From the NCBI GenBank assembly GCA_001929475.1, contig LXFE01001087.1, positions 1 through 16,535 on the forward strand: a stretch of DNA of 16,535 nucleotides, in the 5' to 3' direction. The notes below the pieces were generated by a model. It worked only from the letters and a program-made list of their open reading frames with translations. It was not told the DNA's origin and ran no database searches. This DNA comes from Neolecta irregularis DAH-3 (Eukaryota; Ascomycota; Neolectomycetes; Neolectales; Neolectaceae). A program made the translations under genes and the position numbers. How positions within the stretch are numbered: position 1 is the stretch's first letter; every line of letters starts with the position of its first letter. Below are positions 8,193-16,535 of this stretch, in pieces.

Positions 8193-9682
8193 ATGGACAA
8201 GTTTCTGCAGGAGCTCACCCGCTTCGAGGCGACGCTCGAGGAGATGGCGGCTGCGTCGCTCGACCAGAACTTCAAAGAAGAGCTCAGCGCCATCGAGCAG
8301 TGGTTCCGGGTGCTGTCCGAGGCAGAACGCACCGCCGCGCTCTATTCGCTGCTCCAGCAGACCAGCCAGGTCCAGATCCGCTTCTTCATCACGGTTCTGC
8401 AGCAGATGGCCAAGAGCGATCCCATGGGCGCGATCCTCTCGCCGGCAAACTTCGAGAGAGGTGTGTCTGGCGCTGGCCAAGCTGATCCGCCCAGATGCAA
8501 TGCAAACCCACCTCTCGCAGGCGATGAGCCAGGCCAGTACCGACCACAAAACACCGCCCGCCCGCCCGCCGCCCTCTCCAGCATTCATGCGCGGGCCGGG
8601 TCTGGATCCCGATACCATCAGCCAGATGTTTCCCGATGCCGCTGCGGCGCTGGAGAAGCAGCGCGCCCGACTCAAGGCCAACGGCGGCATGTTTGGCGAT
8701 GCCGCAAACCCGCGGCAGAGCCCAAACATGGCCCGAGACCTTCCCGCATCTCCAAAGGTCTGGAGCGTGCCTTTGGATCCAACTCGGCCGAAATCGGCCG
8801 ATATCCAGCAGTGGCATCCGCCTCAGTCGGCCACTTTCCCGCCCCGCCATGGTTATGACACCGAACCTTCGCCTTTCACTCAACCAGGTGCAAGCTGGGC
8901 TTCTATGGTTAACACTCCAATGGTTCCAATGTTTGGTACTAGTCTGAACAATTCTCCACATCCAACCGATTTTGCAAATGCAACCTCGACAAAGCTGGCC
9001 GCGTGGTCGACCGGCGGGACCCCCCAACAACGCGTGGTTCTCGAGTCGGATGTTAAAAAATTTAGAAGGGGCAAGAGCCCTATCACAACCCCTAATCCAC
9101 ATGGACACGGTAACGGTAATTACACCTCTTCCCCCACTATGGTCATGTATGACGAGAACGGCAACTTTGTTCAGGTCGGGAGTCAGTATGCTCAGGTTTC
9201 TACTCCTTTGCGCAAGCCCAGTCCTGGAACAAGCAGTCCTTTCCAGCCGTCCTATGGTGGAGCGCCCGGCTGGTGTATGCCGTCTCTCTCGTCGCCGCAG
9301 CCTAATGCATATCTCGTTGCTTCTCCTGTCCTTGAGGGATACTTGTCCGATCAGTCGTCGTCGGGAGGTCGACGAAATGCGAATCGTCGTGGAAGCACCA
9401 AGACCATCGAAGACCCTACCGATGTCAATTTGCTCGCAGACATTCCTGCTTGGCTCCGAAGCTTGAGGCTGCACAAGTACACGGATATCTTCAAAGATAT
9501 GAATTGGAAAGATCTTGTTCAGCTAACCGACACCGATCTGGAGAATAAAGGCGTTGCGGCTCTGGGCGCTCGCAGAAAGATGCTCAAGGTAAATCTGCAA
9601 TTCTCAATTTGGTTGTTAATATATATTCTAGGTCTTTGAACAAGTCAAGGAAGCGCAAACCGCTGGGAAGCTTGACAAGTAG
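8193..9682 (+). CDS. VTS1: Vts1/Smaug-type SAM-domain RNA-binding protein
   Basis: Exons 8193-8460, 8495-9588 and 9632-9682 encode 470 aa. The N-terminal conserved block is plain ([58 protein letters not shown]), followed by [12 protein letters not shown] long Pro/Ser/Asn-rich middle is probably disordered. A SAM domain lies near the C-terminus, about 400-460 ([50 protein letters not shown]). Fungal Vts1 uses this domain to bind short hairpins with a CNGGN loop and recruits Ccr4-Not to deadenylate and repress mRNAs in the cytoplasm. Introns are 34 nt (GC-rich, ends gctgatccgcccag) and 43 nt. Composition changes inside exon 2: 8401-8460 is 62% GC and 8881-8940 is 47% by hand count. It is divergent from TFC4. 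Confidence 0.94.
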
Positions 9683-9790
9683 TATCTATTTTTAAATGTA
9701 TCGAGGCCGATTAACATTGTCTTGACGTCCCTTTTTTTATAATTTCAACCTGTTCTTGATTTCATATGACACGTTCTCCTGAAAGAGGCG

Positions 9791-9796
9791 ACGCGT
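9791..9796. promoter_or_regulatory. MCB box (ACGCGT) in the PCNA promoter
   Basis: ACGCGT, in the context gaggcgacgcgtcggg, lies 83 bp upstream of the PCNA start codon. MCB boxes bind the MBF complex (Mbp1-Swi6 in budding yeast, Res-Cdc10 in fission yeast), which induces replication genes including PCNA at G1/S. The motif is seen directly; its function rests on the well-known placement of such boxes at replication genes. Confidence 0.6.
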
Positions 9797-9878
9797 CGGG
9801 CAGTCGAGACGAAAACTCCGCTCCTGAGTTTCTCCCTCTCGTGGGCTCTCGTGTTCATATCCAACCCATTTTGCCAAT

Positions 9879-10722
9879 ATGCTCGAAGCCAGACTTCCCC
9901 AGGCGCAAATCCTCAAAAAGGTCCTCGATGCTGTAAAAGGTGTGTTCAATTACTGCCAAAGGTTGTACCAACTTCCATTAGAACTCGTCAGCGACTGCAA
10001 CTTTGATTGTAACGATGATGGACTAAGTTTACAAGCTATGGACAATTCTCACGTTGCCCTTGTTGCGATGAAACTTGGCGCCGAAGGATTTGAACCGTAC
10101 CGATGTGATCGAAACATTGCCCTCGGAATTAATCTCAACTCCCTTTCAAAAGTCCTCAAATGTGCCGCGAACGAGGATATAGTCACTTTGAAGGCCGAGG
10201 ATACACCCGATAGTCTCAATCTGGTGTTTGAAGCACAAAATAACGATCGAATCAGTGAGTACGATGTAAAGCTCATGGATATCGACCAGGAACATCTCGG
10301 AATCCCGGACACAGATTACGATGCTACCATTGAATTACAAAGCACAGAGTTTCAGAGGATCTGTCGAGATTTACTTGCGTTGAGCGAATCAGGTAAAACT
10401 TTTGACGTGCGTTATATCTAATCTTGTAGTTACGATTGATGCTACAAAAGAGGGAATAAAATTCTCTTGCAATGGGGATATCGGGAACGGCGCTATTACA
10501 TTAAGGCAGCATCAAAACGTCGCAACCCCAGAGCAGGATACCACGATTGAATTGACTCAACCTGTCAATCTGACTTTCTCACTTAAATACCTGGTCAATT
10601 TCACCAAAGCTACACCATTGGCTACCCGAGTATCTTTAAAAATGTCTAGTGAAGTACCTCTTCTTGTCGAATACAAAATGGACGGTGGTTATTTGCAAGT
10701 GCTTTCGCCCAACCTATACTGA
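9879..10722 (+). CDS. POL30: PCNA sliding clamp, with a shortened C-terminus
   Basis: Exons 9879-9939, 9982-10392 and 10430-10722 encode 254 aa (258 in yeast). Seen: [53 protein letters not shown]; the interdomain connector ([14 protein letters not shown]); [30 protein letters not shown], whose first Lys is residue 164, the site ubiquitinated or SUMOylated in other PCNAs; and [19 protein letters not shown] forms a trimeric ring that tethers DNA polymerases and binds PIP-box partners in the nucleus. Introns are 42 and 37 nt. Odd point: the protein ends [12 protein letters not shown], where PCNAs normally end L.(F/Y)YLAPKI followed by acidic residues. The usual APKI(E/G)(D/E)E tail, part of the PIP-binding surface, is altered and cut short. 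A G1/S MCB box lies upstream. Confidence 0.96.
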
Positions 10723-10919
10723 CAATATAGACGTTATTATCTTGCACCAAAGATCAATGAAGACATTGAATAGGATATAAGGACAGATAAACAGATATAG
10801 TTATTAATATACTGCGAGTCACTATTCGAATATCTTGCCATAGTCGTGAAATTCGGGATTACGCGTGACCTTTCAAATTATTAAGCTCAGCAGCGATTTA
10901 ACCGACACAGTGCGATCGA

Positions 10920-11105
10920 GAGAGTCGTGTGACGGAGTCGAGACGGGAGAGCACGCGGGCGGGACAGGCAAGACGGGTGAGACAGGCAGGCAGGCACAGC
11001 GGGCGAGACAGGCTGGTGAAGCGGGCGAGACGGGCATTCAGGGCTGGAGGGGCACACGAGGCATGCAAGGAGGGCGAGATGGGAGAGGCGGGTGAGGCAG
11101 ATGGG
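10920..11105 (+). repeat. Degenerate purine/G-rich simple repeat block, copy 1
   Basis: The + strand is made almost wholly of variants of short units such as GCGGGCGAGA, GAGACAGGC and AGGCAGGC, with strong G-over-C and purine bias. The unit is not strictly periodic. It shares a 19-nt segment (11077-11095, 18 of 19 identical) with 13481-13499 in the second block, in the same orientation. Spaced G-runs could allow G-quadruplexes on this strand. Confidence 0.8.
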
Positions 11106-11152
11106 GGTGGTGTGGATGAATATGAAATAAAATGATTGCTTCATACAGTCTA

Positions 11153-11166
11153 ATATCACGTGATAT
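11153..11166. repeat. Perfect 14-bp palindrome ATATCACGTGATAT
   Basis: A perfect inverted repeat centred on CACGTG. The core TCACGTGA fits the E-box recognised by Cbf1/Pho4-type bHLH proteins and resembles a yeast CDEI element, but nothing else centromere-like is seen. It lies just beyond the first repeat block. Confidence 0.7.
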
Positions 11167-11184
11167 GGCCCTTTTCCATAGTCC

Positions 11185-11235
11185 AGTCCATGGACTTTAT
11201 CCAGGGACTTTAAATGGGCCGGGCAAAGTCCATGG
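11185..11235. repeat. Nested inverted repeats around CCATGG
   Basis: AGTCCATGGACT at 11185-11196 is a perfect 12-bp palindrome. The 11-mer ccatggacttt (11188-11198) recurs inverted as aaagtccatgg (11225-11235), giving an 11-bp stem with a 26-nt spacer. GGACTTTA also recurs directly inside the spacer. It could form a hairpin at the 3' end of either convergent transcript; the function is unknown. Confidence 0.65.
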
Positions 11236-11456
11236 TCTATCCGCAACACTGACCAAGTACAATTACTTAGGTTAGAATATACCAGGTCTTATTCGTACTT
11301 TGGGCGGTCATTTACAAAAGGATTAGAATCGAGTTTTAGAGATACAGTATTGATTCCACCATTCTCAAGACATACTCTACATAATATCAAAATTAACTAG
11401 AAAGCACTCTCGATAAATATACAAATTGAATCCTCATCTGCCTCCCATTTCTATTC

Positions 11457-12824
11457 TCAAGTACCATTGCTTGTTATAATGGTTATATCCATAGTCTTGG
11501 CGATATCTGTTCGGAATCGGCTTTTATCTAGTCGAGATTGAAAAACATCAGTCCGCTGGTTCTTCCCATTTACATCAGAGACCATGATTGCCATAAGATC
11601 TTGAAAGAATGGGAATGTATCTGTTCGTACAACAAAATCATACTGGTCACCTGAACGAGGGTAAAGTAGTATGTCTGCCACCTTTAGAATAAGCTGTGTT
11701 GTCGACGTTTCCATATGTTTATGTAGGATATTAACAGATTGTAAGACATTCTCGGAATTAATCTCATAATTGTGGCCCAACGGAATCATCAATTTTGAAA
11801 AGATGTCGTAATAAATTGAATGAATTTTATTCTGGAGATCTCGGGTGTAATTTTCCGGATAGATTCCATATAAGCGTGCAAAATTGTCTTTATCATCTTC
11901 AGTTGGGCCGCCCCATATTATATAATATGCTCCGATGTTAGGGAAACCAACGAGTAGGTGCATATCTTCTTCTTCAAAAAATAAATAGCCATTTTCTTCA
12001 TTGAAATGAGTGGTAACGCCCTTCCGAATATTACCGCCGAATATTTGTAGAAAAGTCAAGGCCATAAAGTGAAAGCAATTTGGGGAAGAGCATCTTTGCG
12101 AAGGCACGGTCCATGAAGCTAGGTCGTTGATAATCATTTGAGTAGCCGTTTTTCCTTCCAGATCTATTTCGATTTGCTCTCTATTCTCGGTGCGTCCCTT
12201 TTCTTGACCTTTGACAGTTGACAGAATCTTATTCTCAAAATTTAATGCTTTTGGTGGGGTGGGATGCATCGCAATTTTCCAGCAAGTGAGTAAAAGTGGG
12301 ATGTAGACTTCTCGTGTGTCCTCTCGAGAGAATACTGAATCTCCCCCATATTTTTCTAAAATATCCTTGACCCACTCTTCTCCTGGTTTAGTTCGCATAC
12401 CGAGAGAAATATCTGCGAGAGAAATATCTGTTATTTGTTCACGAATACTAGAATATCAGACTTGCCATTCAATCGCAAGTGCTTACTTATATACTGCTGC
12501 CACCCTACCCGTATCGGATTGCTGTGTAAAAATCTCTGATGAAGAGGTGCCAAATTGCAGACATTCAAAGTTGCTTCCATCCGCGCTCCCTAATATGACG
12601 AATGACTTGCAGATATACCGACTTAAGTAGCATTGCTCTGCACATACGCTTATTACATCTTTGCAGGAGAGCCTCTTCGAATTCCATGATGGGCTTACTT
12701 CACCCTCAAAAAATAAATTTTGGGCGTCTGCAAAATCAATAGACGGAACGAAATGTTCGAGATAAGATGCACTGCAGAGAACGTTCGCATAAAGTACAAT
12801 CAGCAAGAAGAGCTTTGTCAACAT
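11457..12824 (-). CDS. Orphan secreted protein with a PAN/Apple-like N-terminal cysteine pattern
   Basis: Exons 12824-12487 and 12447-11457 (39-nt intron ending ctgatattctag) encode 442 aa. Residues 1-19 (MLTKLFLLIVLYANVLCSA) form a typical signal peptide. A Cys cluster follows (SCKDVISVCAEQC...ICKSFVIL...FECLQF), resembling the spacing of small PAN/Apple domains; this is a pattern match by eye only. The remaining roughly 320 residues are mixed polar and hydrophobic with no second membrane segment and with an N-glycosylation sequon (NYT). I do not recognise the family or any catalytic motif. An exact 15-bp tandem duplication near the start of exon 2 encodes repeated DISL units. The intron uses the same signals as the neighbouring genes, so the gene is adapted to this genome. 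It is bracketed by related G-rich repeat blocks. A cell-surface or secreted accessory protein is the best guess. Confidence 0.8.
12401..12430 (+). repeat. Exact 15-bp tandem duplication in the orphan gene
   Basis: The unit cgagagaaatatctg occurs twice back to back (12401-12415 and 12416-12430). On the coding (minus) strand it lies near the start of exon 2 and gives DISLADISLG. Perfect identity suggests a recent in-frame duplication. Confidence 0.9.
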
Positions 12825-13362
12825 AATATAAGTTAACCTGACTCGCTCGAGGGAAGAGTCGGGTTTCAGGTTGTCGTTTAAAAGCCTGCTTCCTGGCTAC
12901 AGATCTGTTATTTAATAAGAAAAGAAAAGCTTTTTTTCTTCTGATTGCTTCGAGACATCCCGAGGCGCTTAGCGTTCCGGTGGCGGCGAAACGTTCATGA
13001 AAGGTTGACTCTTTTTCAACACGAATATTTCTGAATGTGGGCATTGTGGTTGGAAATGCTAGGCTGAATCTTAGGAAACTTCCTGATCCGAAAAGTGATT
13101 TGTCCGGACTGTTTCAAACAGCTTTTCATGACGACAGCGAAGGTTTTACTTCTTCGTGTTACTTTTCCAACTCACTTCCGCTCTAGATTTCAACCTTTGA
13201 CACAGCCCCAGGATACTCTAACGCCACTGAGCCGTCTGTTCATCTGCTCTGCCCAGTCCCAGTGCTCCCTCAATGGATGTTTTCTTGGAGGCATAGTTCA
13301 GATTACTTAGACTGAGAAGTAGCAGAGACAGGCTTGCAAATCAATCAAATGTTTCAATATAT

Positions 13363-13405
13363 TGACTGAATTGAATTGATACTTGTCAATCAATTCAATC
13401 AGTCA
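13363..13405. repeat. AT-rich hairpin / inverted repeat
   Basis: The left arm tgactgaattgaattgat (13363-13380) pairs with the right arm atcaattcaatcagtca (13389-13405) across an 8-nt loop (acttgtca): 17 base pairs with a single-base bulge. It directly adjoins the second G-rich repeat block. Related ATCAATCAA-type words lie just upstream. Confidence 0.85.
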
Positions 13406-13560
13406 GGCTGGATAGGCAGGCAAGGCTCGCAAGACGCGCGAGACGCTTGAGATTGGCGCGAGAGGCAGGAGAGGCGCAAGAGATGGGAGAGGCGGGCGAA
13501 ACAGGCTAGTGAGGCAGGCAGGCAAGGCGGGTAGGATGGTGGATTGGAAGGGTTTCGGGG
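13405..13560 (+). repeat. Degenerate purine/G-rich simple repeat block, copy 2
   Basis: Same style and orientation as the block at 10920-11105: variants of GCGAGACGC, GAGAGGCAGG, AGGCAGGCAAGGCGGG. The closest shared segment is 13481-13499 against 11077-11095. It ends in a G-run (ggggggtgtcgg) about 45 bp before the PMM ATG, so it may overlap that gene's promoter. Confidence 0.78.
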
Positions 13561-13610
13561 GGTGTCGGTTTAATCGCCGCTGAGCTTACCGACCTTCATC
13601 CCACAAAGCT

Positions 13611-14688
<1,078 letters not shown>

Positions 14689-14763
14689 GCAAATAAATTG
14701 ATAACAAATTCATTCTTTTCCTACAAAACTTCCCGCGAGTAGGCTCTTGTTGATACTTACCTG

Positions 14764-14804
14764 TATATAGCGCTATCACCTGTCCATTATATATAACGCT
14801 ATCA
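14764..14804. repeat. 15-bp direct repeat TATATARCGCTATCA
   Basis: tatatagcgctatca (14764-14778) and tatataacgctatca (14790-14804) differ at one base and start 26 bp apart, about 75 bp after the PMM stop. They may be a small tandem duplication or paired protein sites; the function is unknown. Confidence 0.7.
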
Positions 14805-15438
14805 ATTCGGATTTGTTGGTAAGTTCTCCAGTGAAAATTACGGTTACTAGTCAAACGATTCTTGTCTCACTTGATTGAAATTTGAAATGATCTCACGGAA
14901 GTTAAAACCCTGCTTATGTCTCACAAAATAGTCATATCTAACATTTCAAATTACCAGATTTCGATATTCTATTCAGGATATCGACTCGAATGCCAACGCA
15001 AGGATTCTTGAACAAATTTAGAATCAGTAATTATTTTGAGGGTGTTGCAAAACGCACCCTAAGAGTTAGATTAGGTATCTCTTGCCACCTTATATACTCA
15101 CATTTGTCATAAAGAAATGCAAAACTGAGGATTTTCGCCTAAAACAACACTATTCCAAGTCCTTACTGAAGCTCCTCCCCTCCCCAACCTCCACAATTTT
15201 TATCTTTGCCAATTCGACACCTCTAATTCGCTATCCTACCTACTTTGGCCCAGTCCTGCTTCCTACGTCGGTCCCTGTCTCCATGAGACTATCTTAGTAC
15301 TGGGAGTATGGGGCGTGCTGACAGGTCACCGCATGTACATGGGCCTTAGTATAGCTTTTCCTTGTTTTTTACCTGTCTTTTGACCTTGGGACAAATCCTG
15401 TGCTACACATTTCTAAAGGTCCCAATATTATTGCACAC

Positions 15439-15489
15439 CACCTACAGTTTTGGTAAAGTATACCAAAGATATATCTTTACATGTAGGTG
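15439..15489. repeat. Nested inverted repeats with possible multi-hairpin fold
   Basis: The outer arms cacctaca (15439-15446) and tgtaggtg (15482-15489) pair perfectly. Inside are a 7-bp hairpin (tttggta 15449-15455 with taccaaa 15461-15467) and an overlapping perfect 14-bp palindrome (aaagatatatcttt, 15465-15478). The last two overlap by three bases and so compete at the junction. Confidence 0.65.
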
Positions 15490-16367
15490 CTTGCTTGTTG
15501 GATCAGTAAGTAATGCTCTATTCATGCCACAAAGTAATCTAACGATCTGTTTTCTCGGGTTTATCCAAGTCATCTGAGTCTGCAAAGCTCTACCACTGCA
15601 GCCTGCATTTTACAAGCAGAGGGGAGAGAAAAGCAGTTAAAGACAAAGATAGAAGGAAAATATTAGTGCAGAAAAAGAAGAGAAAGAGAAATGACCATTG
15701 GGTGCTTAATGCTTATCACACTGTCAAACAGACTCCGGTCGGGATTAGGTAATTCCTTCGGTTTTCTGGTAGGAAGGCTTTTCCAAATGATAGTTGTTGC
15801 AGGGGAGGAAAAAAGGGGTGAGTATGGTAGTTGATTGCGAGAGGGGTCCGAGAGTATGACCTTGGGAAAAAAGGAGGCAGAGTATTTGTTTTTTAGACCA
15901 TGAGAGAGTGTGCAAAAGGAGGGGAAATGAAAAGCGATGACAAGCTGGAATGCTTGAGGGTACACAGGCTGAGGGAAATTATGGTAGTGAGTTAATAATG
16001 CGGTGAGGTGGATGAAGTTTTGGCTATTATGATATTGTGTAAAAATGTGTCTCGTACCACACGCTCCTAATCGACAAGATCAAATCGACCGTCTAGACAA
16101 TAGTGTGTTACAGACAGGTTGTAGTTGTAGAGCCTTTGAGGTTTTAGGATTCTGGAAACATAGAGGAAAAAGAGGAAAACTATTCTTTGATTCTTAGCGG
16201 GATGAATAGAGCATTATCCATCCGTCCTACAAATGTGCAGATACAGGACTATACAAGTATGAGCCACGTCATTGTAGTAAACCAAGGAAAAGAAAACCCA
16301 TCAGATAACCGCAAAATACCATGTGTACAAAATTTTCCTGTGACAAGTGTCAAGGTTTGAACAGACA

Positions 16368-16429
16368 GAGGCGATGGGGCAGTTTAGACCGACTAGACGA
16401 GGCGACGGGGCAGTCTAGAAAGACTAGCC
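16368..16429. repeat. 31-bp tandem duplication (two copies)
   Basis: Copy 1 at 16368-16398 and copy 2 at 16399-16429 match at 26 of 31 positions; both begin gaggcga and contain ggggcagt and gactag. Copy 2 contains a small inverted repeat (agtct-agaa-agact). The GAGGCGA...GGGG flavour recalls the G-rich blocks near the orphan gene. Confidence 0.8.
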
Positions 16430-16535
16430 CGCCTCTCGGTAGTCTTGATTGGCGATACTGCAATTTTCCCAGTGTTTAGGGATATACCTGATGAGTATGG
16501 CAAAAGTGACTTTTCTTGAGGCTATAGATGTCGAG

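Larger units (their letters stand above)
10723..11456. other. Intergenic stretch between the 3' ends of PCNA and the orphan gene
   Basis: The two flanking genes converge. About 200 bp of AT-rich PCNA 3' flank is followed by a degenerate purine/G-rich repeat block (10920-11105), a group of palindromes (11153-11235) and then AT-rich sequence. An isolated ACGCGT occurs at 10861-10866. An open frame through the repeat block encodes only low-complexity Arg/Gly/Glu sequence and is not taken as a gene. Confidence 0.6.
12825..13610. other. Intergenic region between the divergent orphan and PMM genes
   Basis: No supported gene. Short ORFs on both strands (for example 12736-13044 minus and 13095-13310 plus) have no recognisable motifs. 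The stretch holds the orphan gene's upstream region, an AT-rich hairpin (13363-13405), the second G-rich repeat block (about 13405-13560), and the 50 bp before the PMM start. Confidence 0.55.
14689..16535. other. About 1.85 kb with no supported gene
   Basis: No frame on either strand shows a recognisable protein or a chain of exons with the local splice signals, and I found no tRNA or other known RNA. It holds a near-exact 15-bp direct repeat (14764-14804), a pyrimidine-rich patch (about 15165-15260), nested inverted repeats (15439-15489), a long + strand purine-rich tract (about 15610-15960) and a 31-bp tandem duplication near the right edge. The purine tract is CT-rich on the minus strand, as in some fungal promoters or leaders, so part of this may be upstream sequence of a gene outside the window. 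That is inference. Confidence 0.5.

Noticed and set aside
8389-9474. 361-codon minus-strand ORF
   Set aside because: It is antisense to the conserved Vts1-type gene, has no recognisable domain, and is open mainly because of the GC-rich composition.
10865-11135. Gly/Arg-rich small protein from the repeat block
   Set aside because: Open frames here come from stop-poor purine repeats; no conserved start, splice pattern or domain.
11153-11166. Centromere CDEI element
   Set aside because: TCACGTGA fits CDEI, but no CDEII/CDEIII-like sequence follows; the motif alone is a common bHLH site.
12736-13044. 102-codon minus-strand ORF upstream of the orphan gene
   Set aside because: It overlaps the signal-peptide exon in another frame, has no motifs, and looks like chance.
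14980-15000. tRNA B-box-like sequence (gactcgaatgcc)
   Set aside because: There is no matching A-box at the right distance and no cloverleaf could be folded by eye.
15663-15965. 100-codon minus-strand ORF in the right-hand gap
   Set aside because: It is the complement of a purine-rich tract, with biased Ser/Phe/Leu/Pro content and no recognisable domain or splice partners.

Overview
The window is nuclear DNA from a fungus. It carries nine intron-containing protein genes with clear boundaries: six conserved housekeeping or regulatory genes, two small redox/glutathione genes and one unrecognised secreted protein. I assembled each gene by following the conserved protein from exon to exon. Protein resemblance, mainly the Vts1 N-terminus, points to an ascomycete-like fungus, possibly an early-diverging one. 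The introns are tiny (40 placed, 30-66 nt, 27 of them 36-39 nt), usually with a CTNA-type branch site only about 5-10 nt before the 3' splice site. I cannot place the species.

Layout. 149-1101 (-): penta-EF-hand Ca2+ protein. 1224-2040 (+): ChaC-type gamma-glutamylcyclotransferase, sharing a short divergent promoter with the former. 2160-2520 (+): SelW-like Rdx thioredoxin-fold protein. 2733-3867 (-): protein phosphatase 1 catalytic subunit, with a 7-nt microexon. 3868-4377: spacer with a doubtful small ORF. 4378-7646 (-): TPR subunit of TFIIIC (Tfc4/Sfc4), 11 exons. 7647-8192: GC-rich divergent promoter. 8193-9682 (+): Vts1/Smaug-type SAM-domain RNA-binding protein. 9879-10722 (+): PCNA, with an MCB (ACGCGT) box upstream. 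10723-11456 and 12825-13610: two intergenic stretches holding related degenerate purine/G-rich repeats and palindromes, which bracket an orphan secreted-protein gene at 11457-12824 (-). 13611-14688 (+): phosphomannomutase (Sec53/PMM), 9 exons. 14689-16535: about 1.85 kb with no gene I can support, but with nested inverted repeats, a direct repeat, a purine-rich tract and a 31-bp tandem duplication.

The genes do not form one pathway. They cover Pol III transcription (TFIIIC), DNA replication (PCNA), mRNA control (Vts1), signalling (PP1, PEF protein), GDP-mannose supply (PMM) and thiol metabolism (ChaC next to Rdx). The most unusual signals are: the minimal-intron architecture with GC-AG introns, AG skipping and stop-free 3n introns; two otherwise intact genes (ChaC, PMM) that each need one non-consensus splice dinucleotide; a PCNA lacking its usual C-terminal tail; an abrupt GC change inside the Vts1 gene; and an orphan secreted-protein gene bracketed by similar repeat blocks. 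All family calls come from reading motifs by eye; no search was run.
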